A stretch of 64,000 nucleotides of DNA from Acinetobacter parvus DSM 16617 = CIP 108168. GTDB taxonomy: Bacteria > Pseudomonadota > Gammaproteobacteria > Pseudomonadales > Moraxellaceae. The stretch covers positions 880,365 through 944,364 of the forward strand of contig NZ_KB849212.1 of NCBI RefSeq assembly GCF_000368025.1, given 5' to 3'. Both the position numbers and the translations under genes were made by a program. Each line of letters opens with the position of its first letter. Position 1 is the first letter of the stretch. Below are positions 39,249 through 49,186 of the stretch, piece by piece. The notes below the pieces were generated by a model that saw nothing but the letters and a program-made list of their open reading frames with translations, had not been told where the DNA came from and searched no databases.

Positions 39249-42104
39249 TTAGCCCTCTTTCTGACTTTCCTCAAACGCAGGTGGCAAAGGTGCGAGATAG
39301 GCAATCACCAGCATGACCGCACCCGAACCGATAAATGAAATCACGCGCGTCAATGTGCCGCTTTGCGATAAGTCCAGCAGTAATAATTTAGCCACCACAA
39401 TGCCCAACAACGCAGCACCCACAAACCAGATTTGGCGGATATGACGGCGACTGGAAAAAGTCATCAGGATAAATGCCAGAATCACCCATAATAAAGTCAG
39501 GCTGAGCTGCACATCACCATTTGACCAAATGTCCAATCCCCACAATGGCGTACCCAGATAATGATGCATGGCACGCACCACCACGCTGCTCAACACCAAT
39601 AAACCAATTAAAATAGTGGTGACTTTAAAGCCCCACTCGACAGACTGCTCGGTGGTAAAATCATGATGATAAATAATCCAGATCATACCAACGAACATCA
39701 GCAAGGATAGAATATCCGTGAAGTTCAGCAACGGTAAAAAATAATATTGCTCAGCAGAATAGGCATCAAGGTTGACCAGCACTAGCCACAACAGGGTCAG
39801 GCACCAGACGGGAAGCTGATGTAGTAACTGTGTCCTATTCGTTTGAAACAGCCAAGCACCGTAGATAATAGGGATTATTGCAAGGGCAAGGATTGGCATC
39901 ATAGGGAAAATAGCTAAACCAACACTTGCCAGACTCAACCAAAGCAATGTAGACCAAATCGCCAGATATGCTTTTGAAGAAGTGAGTTTTAAGGTTATCA
40001 GCATGATCGCCAATACAACCGAAGCTACGGCAAAGCTGAACTGGCTTAAACCACTCGGCCAATGCCAGACCGAATACACATTTGCCGCGAAACTTTCCCC
40101 ATAGAGCAGGAACAGCAGACCACCCAATAAAATCAGTTGCACATTTCCCCACTGCAATTGTGATTTTAAATGAACAGCAAGGCTAAAACCAGCCATCAAA
40201 ACCGTTCCAATCGCAAGATAAGGACTCAGTCCATATTGCTGCCACTGCATCAACTCAACGCCCGCAACTGCACCTGCATACAGGCCAAGCGCAAGGAAAA
40301 TCCCGCTAAGCATACGTGCGCTAAAATACTTTTCAACTTCTTGGTAATGCAATAAATAAAATGCTGAAATAAATTGTGCTAAAGCATAAATCACCGTACT
40401 GAGTATTGGAAAATGATCATTTGACCAAATCTGAAAAATCAGTGCCACTGAACTGAACAATACCAAGATCACACCAATATAACGGCTCAAACGATAGCGC
40501 TCGGTTACACCCCAAACGATTAATGCGGTTCCCTGTATCACCCAGCCTGTGGAAATCCAGTGTGCACCTTTTGCCAATGGGAAAATCAGTGCGACAAAAA
40601 CTACAGCAAGGATAAAGAAGCTTTTTGCCAAGATGGAAAGTTGTGGATGCTGCCGTTTAATCCACAGATTTAATGAAATATAGACAATTGCCAAGGCAAC
40701 TGCCCCCAAGGTCATGGCCTGGGTGGAGTTATGCATCAGGTAGGCATGCAGTGAAAAGCCCAGTACAGGCACACTAAAAATCAGCCCCACATCCAGAATG
40801 GGTTGTAAGCGCTGGGTTTTCTGCCCTGTGTCCTGATTTAAATTTAGGTCATGGTTTTTAACCCGCAACATTAACTGGCTATAACGGACACTGAGCCAGA
40901 TAAACAGCGCGATATGCAACCATAAAATCCAGTCCAGTGTAGCAAATTGCTGCGTCTTGGCATAAATTCCAATCACTGCCCCACCAATAAACATGGTGGC
41001 AAAAAAAGCGATTTGATGCAGGATTTTCCAGGGTTGAATAAAATTAACCGCTGCAACAGCTAAATTAATTAACAAGTAATAAGCAAACAGGAAAATCACA
41101 TCAGGATGATTTTGTGGAATTACCAATGGCGCAAGATAGGCCATGCTCAAGGCCAGCATTGCCAAATACAAGGCTTGTTGCTTTAAGCTAAGATAAACCG
41201 TCACCAACAGTAAAATGACAAACAGAATACTGGCTGTGGTTAAACTGCCTATGACAGCAAAATGATGTGAGAAAATCAGGGTTAAAAAGACAACGGCTAA
41301 ACCCACACCTTGCAAGGCAACTGCAAACAACTGGTTTTTCTTTTGCAGCCAATAGCCAGCAATGGTGGTGATAACACCCGCACTGGCAATAAATCCCAGT
41401 TTGACACCCAGACTCAATTGCCAATGTTCACTGGCAAAACGCAGTAGCAACACTACACCCACCATCAACACGGCCACAGCAACACGCAGGATTGGATTAC
41501 CATGTATCATCCAGTCGAATGCAGGTTGCCACCAAGCCTGTTCTTTCGCTATGGGTGGATTGTTGGGGGATATGGAATCGTGAATATCCATATTTGGAGT
41601 TGCTGCGACATTGGCCTGCATCCACGCTGGATGCTGGGCTTCAAAACTTGGTGTAGTTGTTGGTGTGGTGTGGTCGATCTCAATATTTTGAATATTACCT
41701 AAAGCTTCTGCTTTTGAATCGGCATTTGTATATTGTTCCAGATGAAGCAACCGTGTTTGAAAGGCGCTGATGGTTTGAATCAGGCAGAGCATAAGCACCA
41801 GCAACGCACCACCTGCCAGCCACATCCATGTATTTGCATAGGCAAAAAGCGCAACCAGCGCCGCGCTATAAATCACGATGCGTTGCATTCCAATACCAGC
41901 AGACTGGGCAAAATAGCTGGGTGCCGCCTGCTCAAGCTGAAGCAAACGCTGATGAATCTCGGAAAGGATGTGTACAATAACAACAGTTAGTCCTATTGCG
42001 GCGGCAATAATCGTCCCCTGCCATTGAAATGCGATTGCACTGACGAGCAATATAGTCAAGGCAACCAGAACAATGACCATTCCCTGTTTATCTTTTTTAT
42101 ACAT
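39249..42104 (-). CDS. DUF2339 multi-pass membrane protein
   Basis: A very large (951-residue) membrane protein with more than 20 hydrophobic segments and a soluble N-terminal loop of about 110 residues between TM pairs (roughly residues 115-205). Pattern and length fit DUF2339, a family of uncharacterised bacterial membrane proteins. Motifs such as GNPILRVAVAVLMVGVVLLLRF (the start of the repeat region) are typical. Function is unknown. The stop codon is adjacent to that of the convergent MscS gene. Upstream (42105-42292) holds a small hairpin AGCTTCATTGAAGCT and the divergent polA promoter region. Confidence 0.85.
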   Translation of the reverse strand: MYKKDKQGMVIVLVALTILLVSAIAFQWQGTIIAAAIGLTVVIVHILSEIHQRLLQLEQAAPSYFAQSAGIGMQRIVIYSAALVALFAYANTWMWLAGGALLVLMLCLIQTISAFQTRLLHLEQYTNADSKAEALGNIQNIEIDHTTPTTTPSFEAQHPAWMQANVAATPNMDIHDSISPNNPPIAKEQAWWQPAFDWMIHGNPILRVAVAVLMVGVVLLLRFASEHWQLSLGVKLGFIASAGVITTIAGYWLQKKNQLFAVALQGVGLAVVFLTLIFSHHFAVIGSLTTASILFVILLLVTVYLSLKQQALYLAMLALSMAYLAPLVIPQNHPDVIFLFAYYLLINLAVAAVNFIQPWKILHQIAFFATMFIGGAVIGIYAKTQQFATLDWILWLHIALFIWLSVRYSQLMLRVKNHDLNLNQDTGQKTQRLQPILDVGLIFSVPVLGFSLHAYLMHNSTQAMTLGAVALAIVYISLNLWIKRQHPQLSILAKSFFILAVVFVALIFPLAKGAHWISTGWVIQGTALIVWGVTERYRLSRYIGVILVLFSSVALIFQIWSNDHFPILSTVIYALAQFISAFYLLHYQEVEKYFSARMLSGIFLALGLYAGAVAGVELMQWQQYGLSPYLAIGTVLMAGFSLAVHLKSQLQWGNVQLILLGGLLFLLYGESFAANVYSVWHWPSGLSQFSFAVASVVLAIMLITLKLTSSKAYLAIWSTLLWLSLASVGLAIFPMMPILALAIIPIIYGAWLFQTNRTQLLHQLPVWCLTLLWLVLVNLDAYSAEQYYFLPLLNFTDILSLLMFVGMIWIIYHHDFTTEQSVEWGFKVTTILIGLLVLSSVVVRAMHHYLGTPLWGLDIWSNGDVQLSLTLLWVILAFILMTFSSRRHIRQIWFVGAALLGIVVAKLLLLDLSQSGTLTRVISFIGSGAVMLVIAYLAPLPPAFEESQKEG

Positions 42105-42292
42105 GGGTTTATATCAATTATCACAGCTTCATTGAAGCTATCTTACTTGATCATTGGATAGGCCGCTATTTTTACATACAAAATACTGCAATTTTTAAAA
42201 CGACATAGATCGTCTCTGCTCAACACGACAACAGGGACAGCCACCACTTTTTCACGTAAAATAGCTGCCAGTTCATAATAAGGATTTGTGCA

Positions 42293-45073
42293 ATGCCACC
42301 TTTTGTCCTGGTTGACGGGTCTTATTTTCTATTTCGTGCTTTTCACGCCTTACCTCCACTCACAACATCGACTGGTCTGCATACCAATGCAATCCGTGGT
42401 GCCATTTCGGCGATCCAGAAGCTGATGCGCCGTACCCAGCCCACCCATATGGCGGTGATCTTTGACACGCCAGAGCCAACATTTCGTCATAAATTATCAC
42501 CGATTTACAAAGGTGATCGTCCAAGCATGCCAGAGGAATTGTCACAACAGATTCCGTATTTGCATGCCTTAATCAAAGCACAGGGTATTCCATTGTACAG
42601 CCTGCCAGGTGCAGAAGCGGATGACATTATTGGAACGCTGGCAAAACGTGCGGTGCTTGAGGGTCACCATGTGCTGATCTCAACAGGCGACAAGGATATG
42701 GCGCAACTGGTCAATGAGCATGTCAAACTGGAAGACAGCTTCAAGGACCGCGTGCTGGATGAGGCTGGCGTATATGAGAAGTTTGGCGTGCACCCGCACC
42801 AGATTATTGACTATCTCACCCTTATGGGCGATGCCTCTGATGGCATCATGGGCGTTCCAGGCGTGGGGGCGAAAACGGCTGCCAAACTGCTAAATGAATA
42901 CGGTTCACTGAACAATATCATTGCCAATGTAGACCAGCTCAAGGGTAAAATCAGTCAAAATATCAAGGACAATCTGGACAACATCAAGATTGACCATCAG
43001 CTTGCCAGCATTGTCTGTGACCTTGAGCTTAATCTGGACTGGCATGAACTCAAGCTCTGCAATCCAAACGTGGACCATCTGCGTGACCTTTACACTGAAC
43101 TGGAATTCCGTAACCAGTTACAGTCTTTAGATCATCCGAACAATCCAAATGGCTCTGCCTATCAACAGACTTCACAGAACATTGTGAAAGCTGCGCAAAA
43201 CACTGAATCCACAGTAGCACAGGATGGTATTGCAGAAGACCATGCCAACCTTTCCAGTCAGGATGACCAGCTTGGCACAGCCAGCTATCATACGGTACTG
43301 AAACAGGAGGATTGGGACAGCCTGTTACAACGGATGCAGGAGGCCGATCACTTTGCCATTGATACAGAAACCACCAGTCTGGACTATCGTATTGCAGAGC
43401 TGGTTGGATTTTCTGTCGCCTTTGACGCAAACGATGCCTATTACATTCCATTGGCACATGACTATGAAAATGCACCTGAACAGCTTAATCGTGAAGCTGT
43501 TTTGGCACAGATCAAACCGATTCTTGAAAATGAAAACATCAGGAAAATCGGTCATCATTTAAAATACGATGCACACATCTTTGCCAATCACGGCATCATC
43601 ATTCAGGGCTGGTATTTCGATACTATGCTGGCGTCTTATGTCCTGAATGCAGCGGCAACACGTCATGGTATGGATGATGTGGCACGGGTGTATCTCAGCC
43701 ATCTCACCACCACTTTCGAGCAAATCGCTGGTAAGGGTGCCAAACAGAAAACCTTTAACCAGATTGAGCTTGAGGTTGCGGCACATTATGCCGCTGAAGA
43801 TGCGCATGTCACCTATCGGCTGTATGAGGTGCTGTCAGCAAAGCTCCAGCCTTTGCCTGAACTGGTCAATATCCTGCATAACATTGAGATGCCTGTTGCT
43901 CGGGTATTGACGGGCATGGAAGAAGATGGAATCAAGCTGGATCATGCTTTCCTTGACCAGCTCAGTGTTGAATTTTCTGAAACCATGCAGACTCTGGAAA
44001 ATCAGGCCACCGAACTGGCAGGTGAGGCATTTAATATCGCCTCACCTAAACAAGTCGGTGAAGTGTTATTTGACAAACTGGGCATCAAAGGCGGCAAGAA
44101 AACAGCAACTGGACAATACAGCACCAGTGAAAGTGTGCTGGAAAAAATTGAGCATCCGCTAGCCGAAGTGATTCTGGAACACCGTGGACTGGCAAAGCTT
44201 AAAAACACCTATACTGACCGTCTGGTTGAACAGTCACATGATACGACACATCGTGTGCATACCAGCTATCATCAGGCCTTGACCGCGACAGGCCGCCTGT
44301 CATCCACTGACCCAAACCTGCAAAACATTCCAATTCGTACTCAAATTGGCCGTCAGATTCGCAAGGCATTTATTGCACCTGAGGGGCGTGTACTGCTGGC
44401 AGCCGACTATTCACAAATTGAACTGCGCCTGATGGCACATTTCTCCCAGGATGATGCACTGGTTCATGCGTTCCAGCATGGACAGGATGTACACCGCCGT
44501 ACCGCGTCTGAAGTACTGAGCATTGCCATTGAAGATGTGACCAATGACCAGCGTCGCCAGGCCAAGGCCGTCAATTTCGGCCTGCTCTATGGCATGTCGG
44601 AGTTTGGCTTGATTCGTCAATTGGGCTTTACCCGTGAAGAATCACAGAACTATATCAAGCAATATTTCCACCGCTATCCTGGTATTTATGAATATATGCA
44701 GCGTACACGTCAGCTTGCACTGGAACAGGGTTTTGTTGAGACAATACTGGGGCGCCGTTTATATACACCAGATATTGATGCACGAAATATGATGGTACGC
44801 AAGGCGGCTGAACGTGCCGCGATTAACGCACCATTACAGGGAAGCGCGGCCGATATCATTAAGATTGCCATGATTGAGGTTGATAAAATCCTGCCAAAAG
44901 ATCAGGCCAAGCTTTTATTGCAGGTACACGATGAACTGGTATTTGAAGCAGATGAATCAATTGCTGAGGAGCTATCCAGACAGATTACGGATGTCATGCA
45001 GTCCGTTGTTCAGATTTCAGTTCCATTGGTGGTTGAGGTCGGACAGGGACTGAACTGGGATGCTGCCCATTAA
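42293..45073 (+). CDS. polA: DNA polymerase I
   Basis: A 926-residue polymerase with three domains. The 5'-3' exonuclease comprises residues 1-290 (VDGSYFLFRAFHALP, ADDIIGTLA, STGDKDMAQL, GDASDGIMGVPGVGAKTA). The 3'-5' proofreading exonuclease has intact acidic residues (FAIDTETTSLDY, HHLKYDAH). The polymerase domain has motif A DYSQIELRLMAHFS, motif B RRQAKAVNFGLLYGMSEFG and motif C VHDELVFE. A hydrophilic linker of about 40 residues separates exonuclease domains. It works in Okazaki fragment maturation and repair. Confidence 0.98.
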   Translation: MPPFVLVDGSYFLFRAFHALPPLTTSTGLHTNAIRGAISAIQKLMRRTQPTHMAVIFDTPEPTFRHKLSPIYKGDRPSMPEELSQQIPYLHALIKAQGIPLYSLPGAEADDIIGTLAKRAVLEGHHVLISTGDKDMAQLVNEHVKLEDSFKDRVLDEAGVYEKFGVHPHQIIDYLTLMGDASDGIMGVPGVGAKTAAKLLNEYGSLNNIIANVDQLKGKISQNIKDNLDNIKIDHQLASIVCDLELNLDWHELKLCNPNVDHLRDLYTELEFRNQLQSLDHPNNPNGSAYQQTSQNIVKAAQNTESTVAQDGIAEDHANLSSQDDQLGTASYHTVLKQEDWDSLLQRMQEADHFAIDTETTSLDYRIAELVGFSVAFDANDAYYIPLAHDYENAPEQLNREAVLAQIKPILENENIRKIGHHLKYDAHIFANHGIIIQGWYFDTMLASYVLNAAATRHGMDDVARVYLSHLTTTFEQIAGKGAKQKTFNQIELEVAAHYAAEDAHVTYRLYEVLSAKLQPLPELVNILHNIEMPVARVLTGMEEDGIKLDHAFLDQLSVEFSETMQTLENQATELAGEAFNIASPKQVGEVLFDKLGIKGGKKTATGQYSTSESVLEKIEHPLAEVILEHRGLAKLKNTYTDRLVEQSHDTTHRVHTSYHQALTATGRLSSTDPNLQNIPIRTQIGRQIRKAFIAPEGRVLLAADYSQIELRLMAHFSQDDALVHAFQHGQDVHRRTASEVLSIAIEDVTNDQRRQAKAVNFGLLYGMSEFGLIRQLGFTREESQNYIKQYFHRYPGIYEYMQRTRQLALEQGFVETILGRRLYTPDIDARNMMVRKAAERAAINAPLQGSAADIIKIAMIEVDKILPKDQAKLLLQVHDELVFEADESIAEELSRQITDVMQSVVQISVPLVVEVGQGLNWDAAH

Positions 45074-45098
45074 TATGTAATCATTCTTCAATAAATTT

Positions 45099-45136
45099 TC
45101 CCTTGCAGACAAGCATACTTTTAATGCTGCAAGGGA
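45099..45136. terminator. hairpin after polA
   Basis: TCCCTTGCAG and CTGCAAGGGA form a 10-bp perfect stem with an 18-nt loop, 26 bp after the polA stop. Outer arms GTAATC (45077) and GATTAC (45137) can extend it. There is no long T-tract, so it may be a weak terminator or an RNA-stability element. Confidence 0.5.
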
Positions 45137-45193
45137 GATTACAATAAACGATCCATTATAACAACTAACCATAACAGGAGAAAGGAATGCAAT

Positions 45194-46324
45194 ATGTCGT
45201 TTAATCAGGTTCAATTTAACCGTTATCATTCCATTGATTCTTTACGCTTTATTTCAATTTTTCTGGTCTTGCTGCATCATTTTAACATCCCTTACAAACT
45301 GTTTGACACCTCGATCAATTTCCAGATTTTTGGTGAAGACATCACCACCCTATTCGCCAGAAATGGTAACTATGGGGTAACGATGTTCTTTGTCATCTCA
45401 GGCTATCTGATTACTTCACATACTATCAAACGCTGGGGCACCCTAAGCCAGATCAATATGCGGGATTTCTACATCTCACGATTTGCCCGAATCATGCCCA
45501 CTATGATTTTACTGGTCTGTTTGGTTAATCTTTTAGGCGCATTCGAACTCAAACCATTTATGACCCAGGCACCTAATGGCATCGTGGTGGCACAGTCAAC
45601 AGTAAATTTGGCTGCTCTCACTTTTTGGATGAATATCCTGATTATCGAAAATGGCTGGGTCAACTATGTGCTGGGCGTGCTGTGGTCGTTATCCGTTGAA
45701 GAAGTCTTTTACCTACTTTTTCCACTAGCCGCCCTCTTCCTCAAAAGACAATCTCTTTTTTTGATTGCCTGTGTCGCCCTGATTCTGTTTTGTCCTTATT
45801 TTAGGTATTTACATTATGGTGAGGAAAGTGGTGCCTATCTGTATCACTATTTTTCCAGTTTTGATGGAATTGCCTTTGGCTGCCTTGCGGCATTGATTGC
45901 ACCACAGCTTAAACTCCATCAAAACACATGGTCGTTCCTTAAATTTGCTGCGATCGGTACGATGCTGCTGATCTATTTTTCTGCGCCGATTAAGGAAAGC
46001 TGTGTTTGGGGAATTAGCCTATTTGCTTTGGGTACTGCAATTGTGATTCTGGCAAATGTGGCAAACGAACAAGCCAAAGTTCAGGTTGACCGCTTTAAAT
46101 TCCTACAAAATATCGGTAAAAATAGCTATGAAATTTACCTATTCCACTTGATTATCCTGGGCTTTTTTAAGCTTTTTTATACGCCCGCATTGACTCAGGG
46201 TAATATTAAGCTTGTACTACTGGTGATTTATCTTGTACTTGCGATTGGACTAGGTGCAGTCATTGCCCGTTACTTTTCCAATCCACTGAATCAAAAAATA
46301 CGACAACGTTTCATCAGAAAATAA
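45194..46324 (+). CDS. acyltransferase-3 family membrane protein (OafA/YrhL-like)
   Basis: A 376-residue membrane acyltransferase with about ten transmembrane helices. The conserved motifs are YHSIDSLRFISIFLVLLHHF (containing the catalytic-type His), GNYGVTMFFVISGYLITS, DFYISRFARIMPT and VLWSLSVEEVFYLLFPL. Such enzymes O-acetylate polysaccharides or lipid-linked sugars. No sugar-transfer genes are next to it, so the acceptor is unknown. AGGAG lies 14-18 bp before the ATG. A terminator follows immediately. Confidence 0.88.
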   Translation: MSFNQVQFNRYHSIDSLRFISIFLVLLHHFNIPYKLFDTSINFQIFGEDITTLFARNGNYGVTMFFVISGYLITSHTIKRWGTLSQINMRDFYISRFARIMPTMILLVCLVNLLGAFELKPFMTQAPNGIVVAQSTVNLAALTFWMNILIIENGWVNYVLGVLWSLSVEEVFYLLFPLAALFLKRQSLFLIACVALILFCPYFRYLHYGEESGAYLYHYFSSFDGIAFGCLAALIAPQLKLHQNTWSFLKFAAIGTMLLIYFSAPIKESCVWGISLFALGTAIVILANVANEQAKVQVDRFKFLQNIGKNSYEIYLFHLIILGFFKLFYTPALTQGNIKLVLLVIYLVLAIGLGAVIARYFSNPLNQKIRQRFIRK

Positions 46325-46350
46325 AAAATGGGCATCTCGCCCATTTTTTA
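46323..46350. terminator. bidirectional rho-independent terminator
   Basis: AAAAAATGGGC-atctc-GCCCATTTTTT lies between the convergent acyltransferase (plus) and YggT (minus) genes and has A/T-tracts on both sides, serving both directions. Confidence 0.9.
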
Positions 46351-46365
46351 TTGAATCCAGTTTGC

Positions 46366-46935
46366 TTAAAGACCTGTTAATAACACTTTAGCCGCTTCAT
46401 TCATTAAGATCTCAGCAATATATAAAGCCAAGAATGCCAAAATTGGCGACAGGTCAATCATCCCCATATTCGGCAACAAACGGCGGAAAGGTGCAAGCAA
46501 TGGCTCAGCAAGTTCCTGAATCACTTCAATATAAGGTGAACGTGTCTGCGTAAACATCACCACCCAGCTTAAAATGATGGTTGCAAAAATAAGGTAGCGG
46601 CAGAAACGGATCAAGTCCTGAATCATGGTCACAAAAGTCGTGATCACCAGATACACGGCACTATGCGGCATCTGTCCAGACAAATACATCAGGCCAAAGA
46701 TTTTCAGTAAATACAGCACCACCAGCAAGGCAACCGCAGCCAGATTGACACGACCCTTGCTCACCGTTGGAAAAATACGGCTAAAAACATCCACAATCTT
46801 GGTGGCTTTCACAGTTGAAAGCACTACAGGATTGTATGGACTGACTGCCGCCAATTGCATTAAAAAACGGAAGAAGACCAATAAAATTGCAACATTGATC
46901 AAAACACCAAAAATTAGCGCAGAACTTGCACCCAT
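46366..46935 (-). CDS. YggT-family membrane protein
   Basis: A 189-residue inner-membrane protein with two copies of the YGGT unit. Hydrophobic helices occur near residues 8-28, 65-85, 108-128 and 165-185; FLMQLAAVSPYNPVVLSTV and FTQTRSPYIEVIQELAEPLLAP followed by RRLLP are the repeated conserved loops. Function is not well defined (linked to osmotic tolerance and division-site functions in some bacteria). It follows proC by 16 bp, the conserved proC-yggT order of gammaproteobacteria. Confidence 0.9.
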   Translation of the reverse strand: MGASSALIFGVLINVAILLVFFRFLMQLAAVSPYNPVVLSTVKATKIVDVFSRIFPTVSKGRVNLAAVALLVVLYLLKIFGLMYLSGQMPHSAVYLVITTFVTMIQDLIRFCRYLIFATIILSWVVMFTQTRSPYIEVIQELAEPLLAPFRRLLPNMGMIDLSPILAFLALYIAEILMNEAAKVLLTGL

Positions 46936-46951
46936 AATTGTCTTATCCTAC

Positions 46952-47791
46952 TTAAACCGATTTAGTCTTGTCACTCAACTCTTGTGCGAGCTCTTGGCTA
47001 CGCTTCTGAGCTGCTGCAAGCGCTGCCTGAATATTTTGTGAAATCTGCGCACGGTCAAACACTTCCAAAGCCGCCTGGGTTGTGCCATTTGGAGAGGTGA
47101 CGTTTTTACGCAATTCTGATGGTGAGTTGGAGCTGGTAATTGCCATTTGGGCTGCACCCAATGCTGTTTGCAACGTCAATGCTGTCGCCACTTTCTCCTC
47201 CAGACCGAGATTCTTGCCTGCACGGATCATGCTTTCCATTAAATAGAAAAAATACGCAGGACCAGAACCAGATACGGCGGTTACCGCATCAATTTGCGCC
47301 TCATTATCCAACCAGATGGTGAGACCTGTCGCTGCAAGAATCTGGCTGGTCAGTTCACGGTCCTGTTTACCAACCGCTTCAGATGCATAAATGCCATGCG
47401 CCCCTGTCTGCACCAACGCAGGTGTATTTGGCATCACACGCACAATACGCTGGCTGCCGCCAATTAAATCTGAAATCGTTTGAATTTCAGCACCCGCAAT
47501 AATTGAAATCACGAGTTTATCCGACAATAAACCTTTTAATGGTTGTAATACCGTTGCCAATACCTGCGGTTTCACCGCCAACACCACCACATCCGCATTT
47601 TTAATGGCTTCAAGATTATCTGCTGTAGTTTGAATGCCTTTTTCTTCCAGTACATGACGAATCTGTTCTACGGGGTCAGAAACCGTAATGCGTGTTGTTG
47701 GTAAACCGCGGGAAAGCAGCCCACCAATCAAGGCTTGCGCCATGTTGCCACCACCAATAAAACAAATATTTTGATTCAATGCTGTCGCCAT
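46952..47791 (-). CDS. proC: pyrroline-5-carboxylate reductase
   Basis: Last step of proline synthesis, reducing pyrroline-5-carboxylate with NAD(P)H. The 279-residue protein begins with the Rossmann motif CFIGGGNMAQALIGGL and has VLAVKPQ, RVMPNTPALV and the C-terminal AVSGSGPAYFFYLMESMIRA signature. It sits between tilS upstream (3-bp gap) and yggT downstream. Confidence 0.96.
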   Translation of the reverse strand: MATALNQNICFIGGGNMAQALIGGLLSRGLPTTRITVSDPVEQIRHVLEEKGIQTTADNLEAIKNADVVVLAVKPQVLATVLQPLKGLLSDKLVISIIAGAEIQTISDLIGGSQRIVRVMPNTPALVQTGAHGIYASEAVGKQDRELTSQILAATGLTIWLDNEAQIDAVTAVSGSGPAYFFYLMESMIRAGKNLGLEEKVATALTLQTALGAAQMAITSSNSPSELRKNVTSPNGTTQAALEVFDRAQISQNIQAALAAAQKRSQELAQELSDKTKSV

Positions 47792-47794
47792 ATC

Positions 47795-49186
47795 CTACTC
47801 GTCATGTGAAAAAGACTGCTGAGAAAAATCACCACAGTCAGAAATTAAAACTGGTTGCCAACCGCCATGCTCTACATAGTCAGAGTGCGCCAACCAAAAA
47901 CCCTTTGGGCTAAAAACCCCAAGCATAACATTATCCACGACTAATATTTGAATTGTATGACGTAACCAAGGCAAAATCTGTGCTTCCTGAATGGCTTTTT
48001 TCAGTGGCCAATGCCCAACCCGCCCATAAAGATGGATTTTCTCGCCACCCTGCCGCTTGATTAAGCGCAACTCTCGACCCAGCAGTTTTGGAGAAAGCCC
48101 GATCGTCTGCGATTCAATCCTGAATTTTCCCGCTGCAACCTGTATAAATTGACCTATTTCATAATACTGTGACGACACATTTGCAATGGATGATTGCTTT
48201 TCCGCATATAATATATCATGTGTTAAACGATATAGTTTTTTCTGATAGCGAACATAATAATGCTGGTTGATATGTAAAGTCGCCTGTGCATCAGGTTTCG
48301 CCAGAATCACCTCTTGCTGTAGGCGCTGTACCATATCGTAGCTTGGACGATACTGATCATCTCCCTTTACCCAGGCTGAGAGTAATTGACGTTGCCGAGC
48401 TGCTGAAAATTGAGAAAGCGCAAGTAAGTCGATTTCATTATCTGTGGCGCAGTATTGCCAATCCTTTTGTAATACATTCTCCAATATCTCTGCTGTATCC
48501 TGCATCAGATAACTGGTGCGTGCCACAGCACCCTGCATTTTTGGGAAGCGAGTTTGTATAACATCCCATAGCACTTCCCGACACCATGCCCGATCATAAT
48601 GGGTATCATGATTGGTTGGATCAGTCACATAATCAAAACCCAGTTGCTGTGACCATTGCTCAATGTGCGCACGACTTAAGTCCAAAAATGGTCGCCAGAT
48701 GGTCATATTATTGCGTTTATCGATTTGCCGCATTGCAGCCAGTCCATTTACTCCAGCGCCAGAAAATAAACGCAATAACACAGTTTCAGCCTGATCTTGC
48801 TGATGATGAGCCAGAACTAAAACTTCATGACTTTGCAAATGCTGTTGATAGGCCTGATAACGCGCCTGCCGCGCTTGCTGTTCCAGATTGCCTGCTTCAA
48901 CCTTCACCTTTTGAATGATGCAGGGAACTTTCAGTACTTCAGCTTGTTTTTGTACCAGCGTTCCCCATTCCGTACTCATCTGCTGTAGTTGATGATCAAT
49001 ATAAATTGCACGGGTTCTGCTTGGAAAAATTTCAGACATCAGATGCAACAACAGCATGGAATCCATGCCGCCGCTACACCCAAGCAGGAATTGGGTGGAT
49101 TCAGAAAAATACTGGACTTGCGTTAGGATGCGATGCCTAAATTGCTGCTGCCAAACTTCATTAAACGTTGATAACGTGCGTCGCAT
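47795..49186 (-). CDS. tilS: tRNA(Ile)-lysidine synthase
   Basis: TilS converts the wobble C34 of the tRNA-Ile CAT isoacceptor to lysidine, so it reads AUA. The ATP-PPi loop is LGCSGGMDSMLLLHL; further motifs are HHQQDQAETVLLRLFSGAG and WRPFLDLSRAHI. The C-terminal domain with GRELRLIKRQGGEKI is full length at 463 residues. The start ATG at 49186 lies inside the 3' end of accA (64-bp overlap), unusual but supported by the N-terminal alignment of the PP-loop; a downstream start would shorten the protein only slightly. Confidence 0.94.
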   Translation of the reverse strand: MRRTLSTFNEVWQQQFRHRILTQVQYFSESTQFLLGCSGGMDSMLLLHLMSEIFPSRTRAIYIDHQLQQMSTEWGTLVQKQAEVLKVPCIIQKVKVEAGNLEQQARQARYQAYQQHLQSHEVLVLAHHQQDQAETVLLRLFSGAGVNGLAAMRQIDKRNNMTIWRPFLDLSRAHIEQWSQQLGFDYVTDPTNHDTHYDRAWCREVLWDVIQTRFPKMQGAVARTSYLMQDTAEILENVLQKDWQYCATDNEIDLLALSQFSAARQRQLLSAWVKGDDQYRPSYDMVQRLQQEVILAKPDAQATLHINQHYYVRYQKKLYRLTHDILYAEKQSSIANVSSQYYEIGQFIQVAAGKFRIESQTIGLSPKLLGRELRLIKRQGGEKIHLYGRVGHWPLKKAIQEAQILPWLRHTIQILVVDNVMLGVFSPKGFWLAHSDYVEHGGWQPVLISDCGDFSQQSFSHDE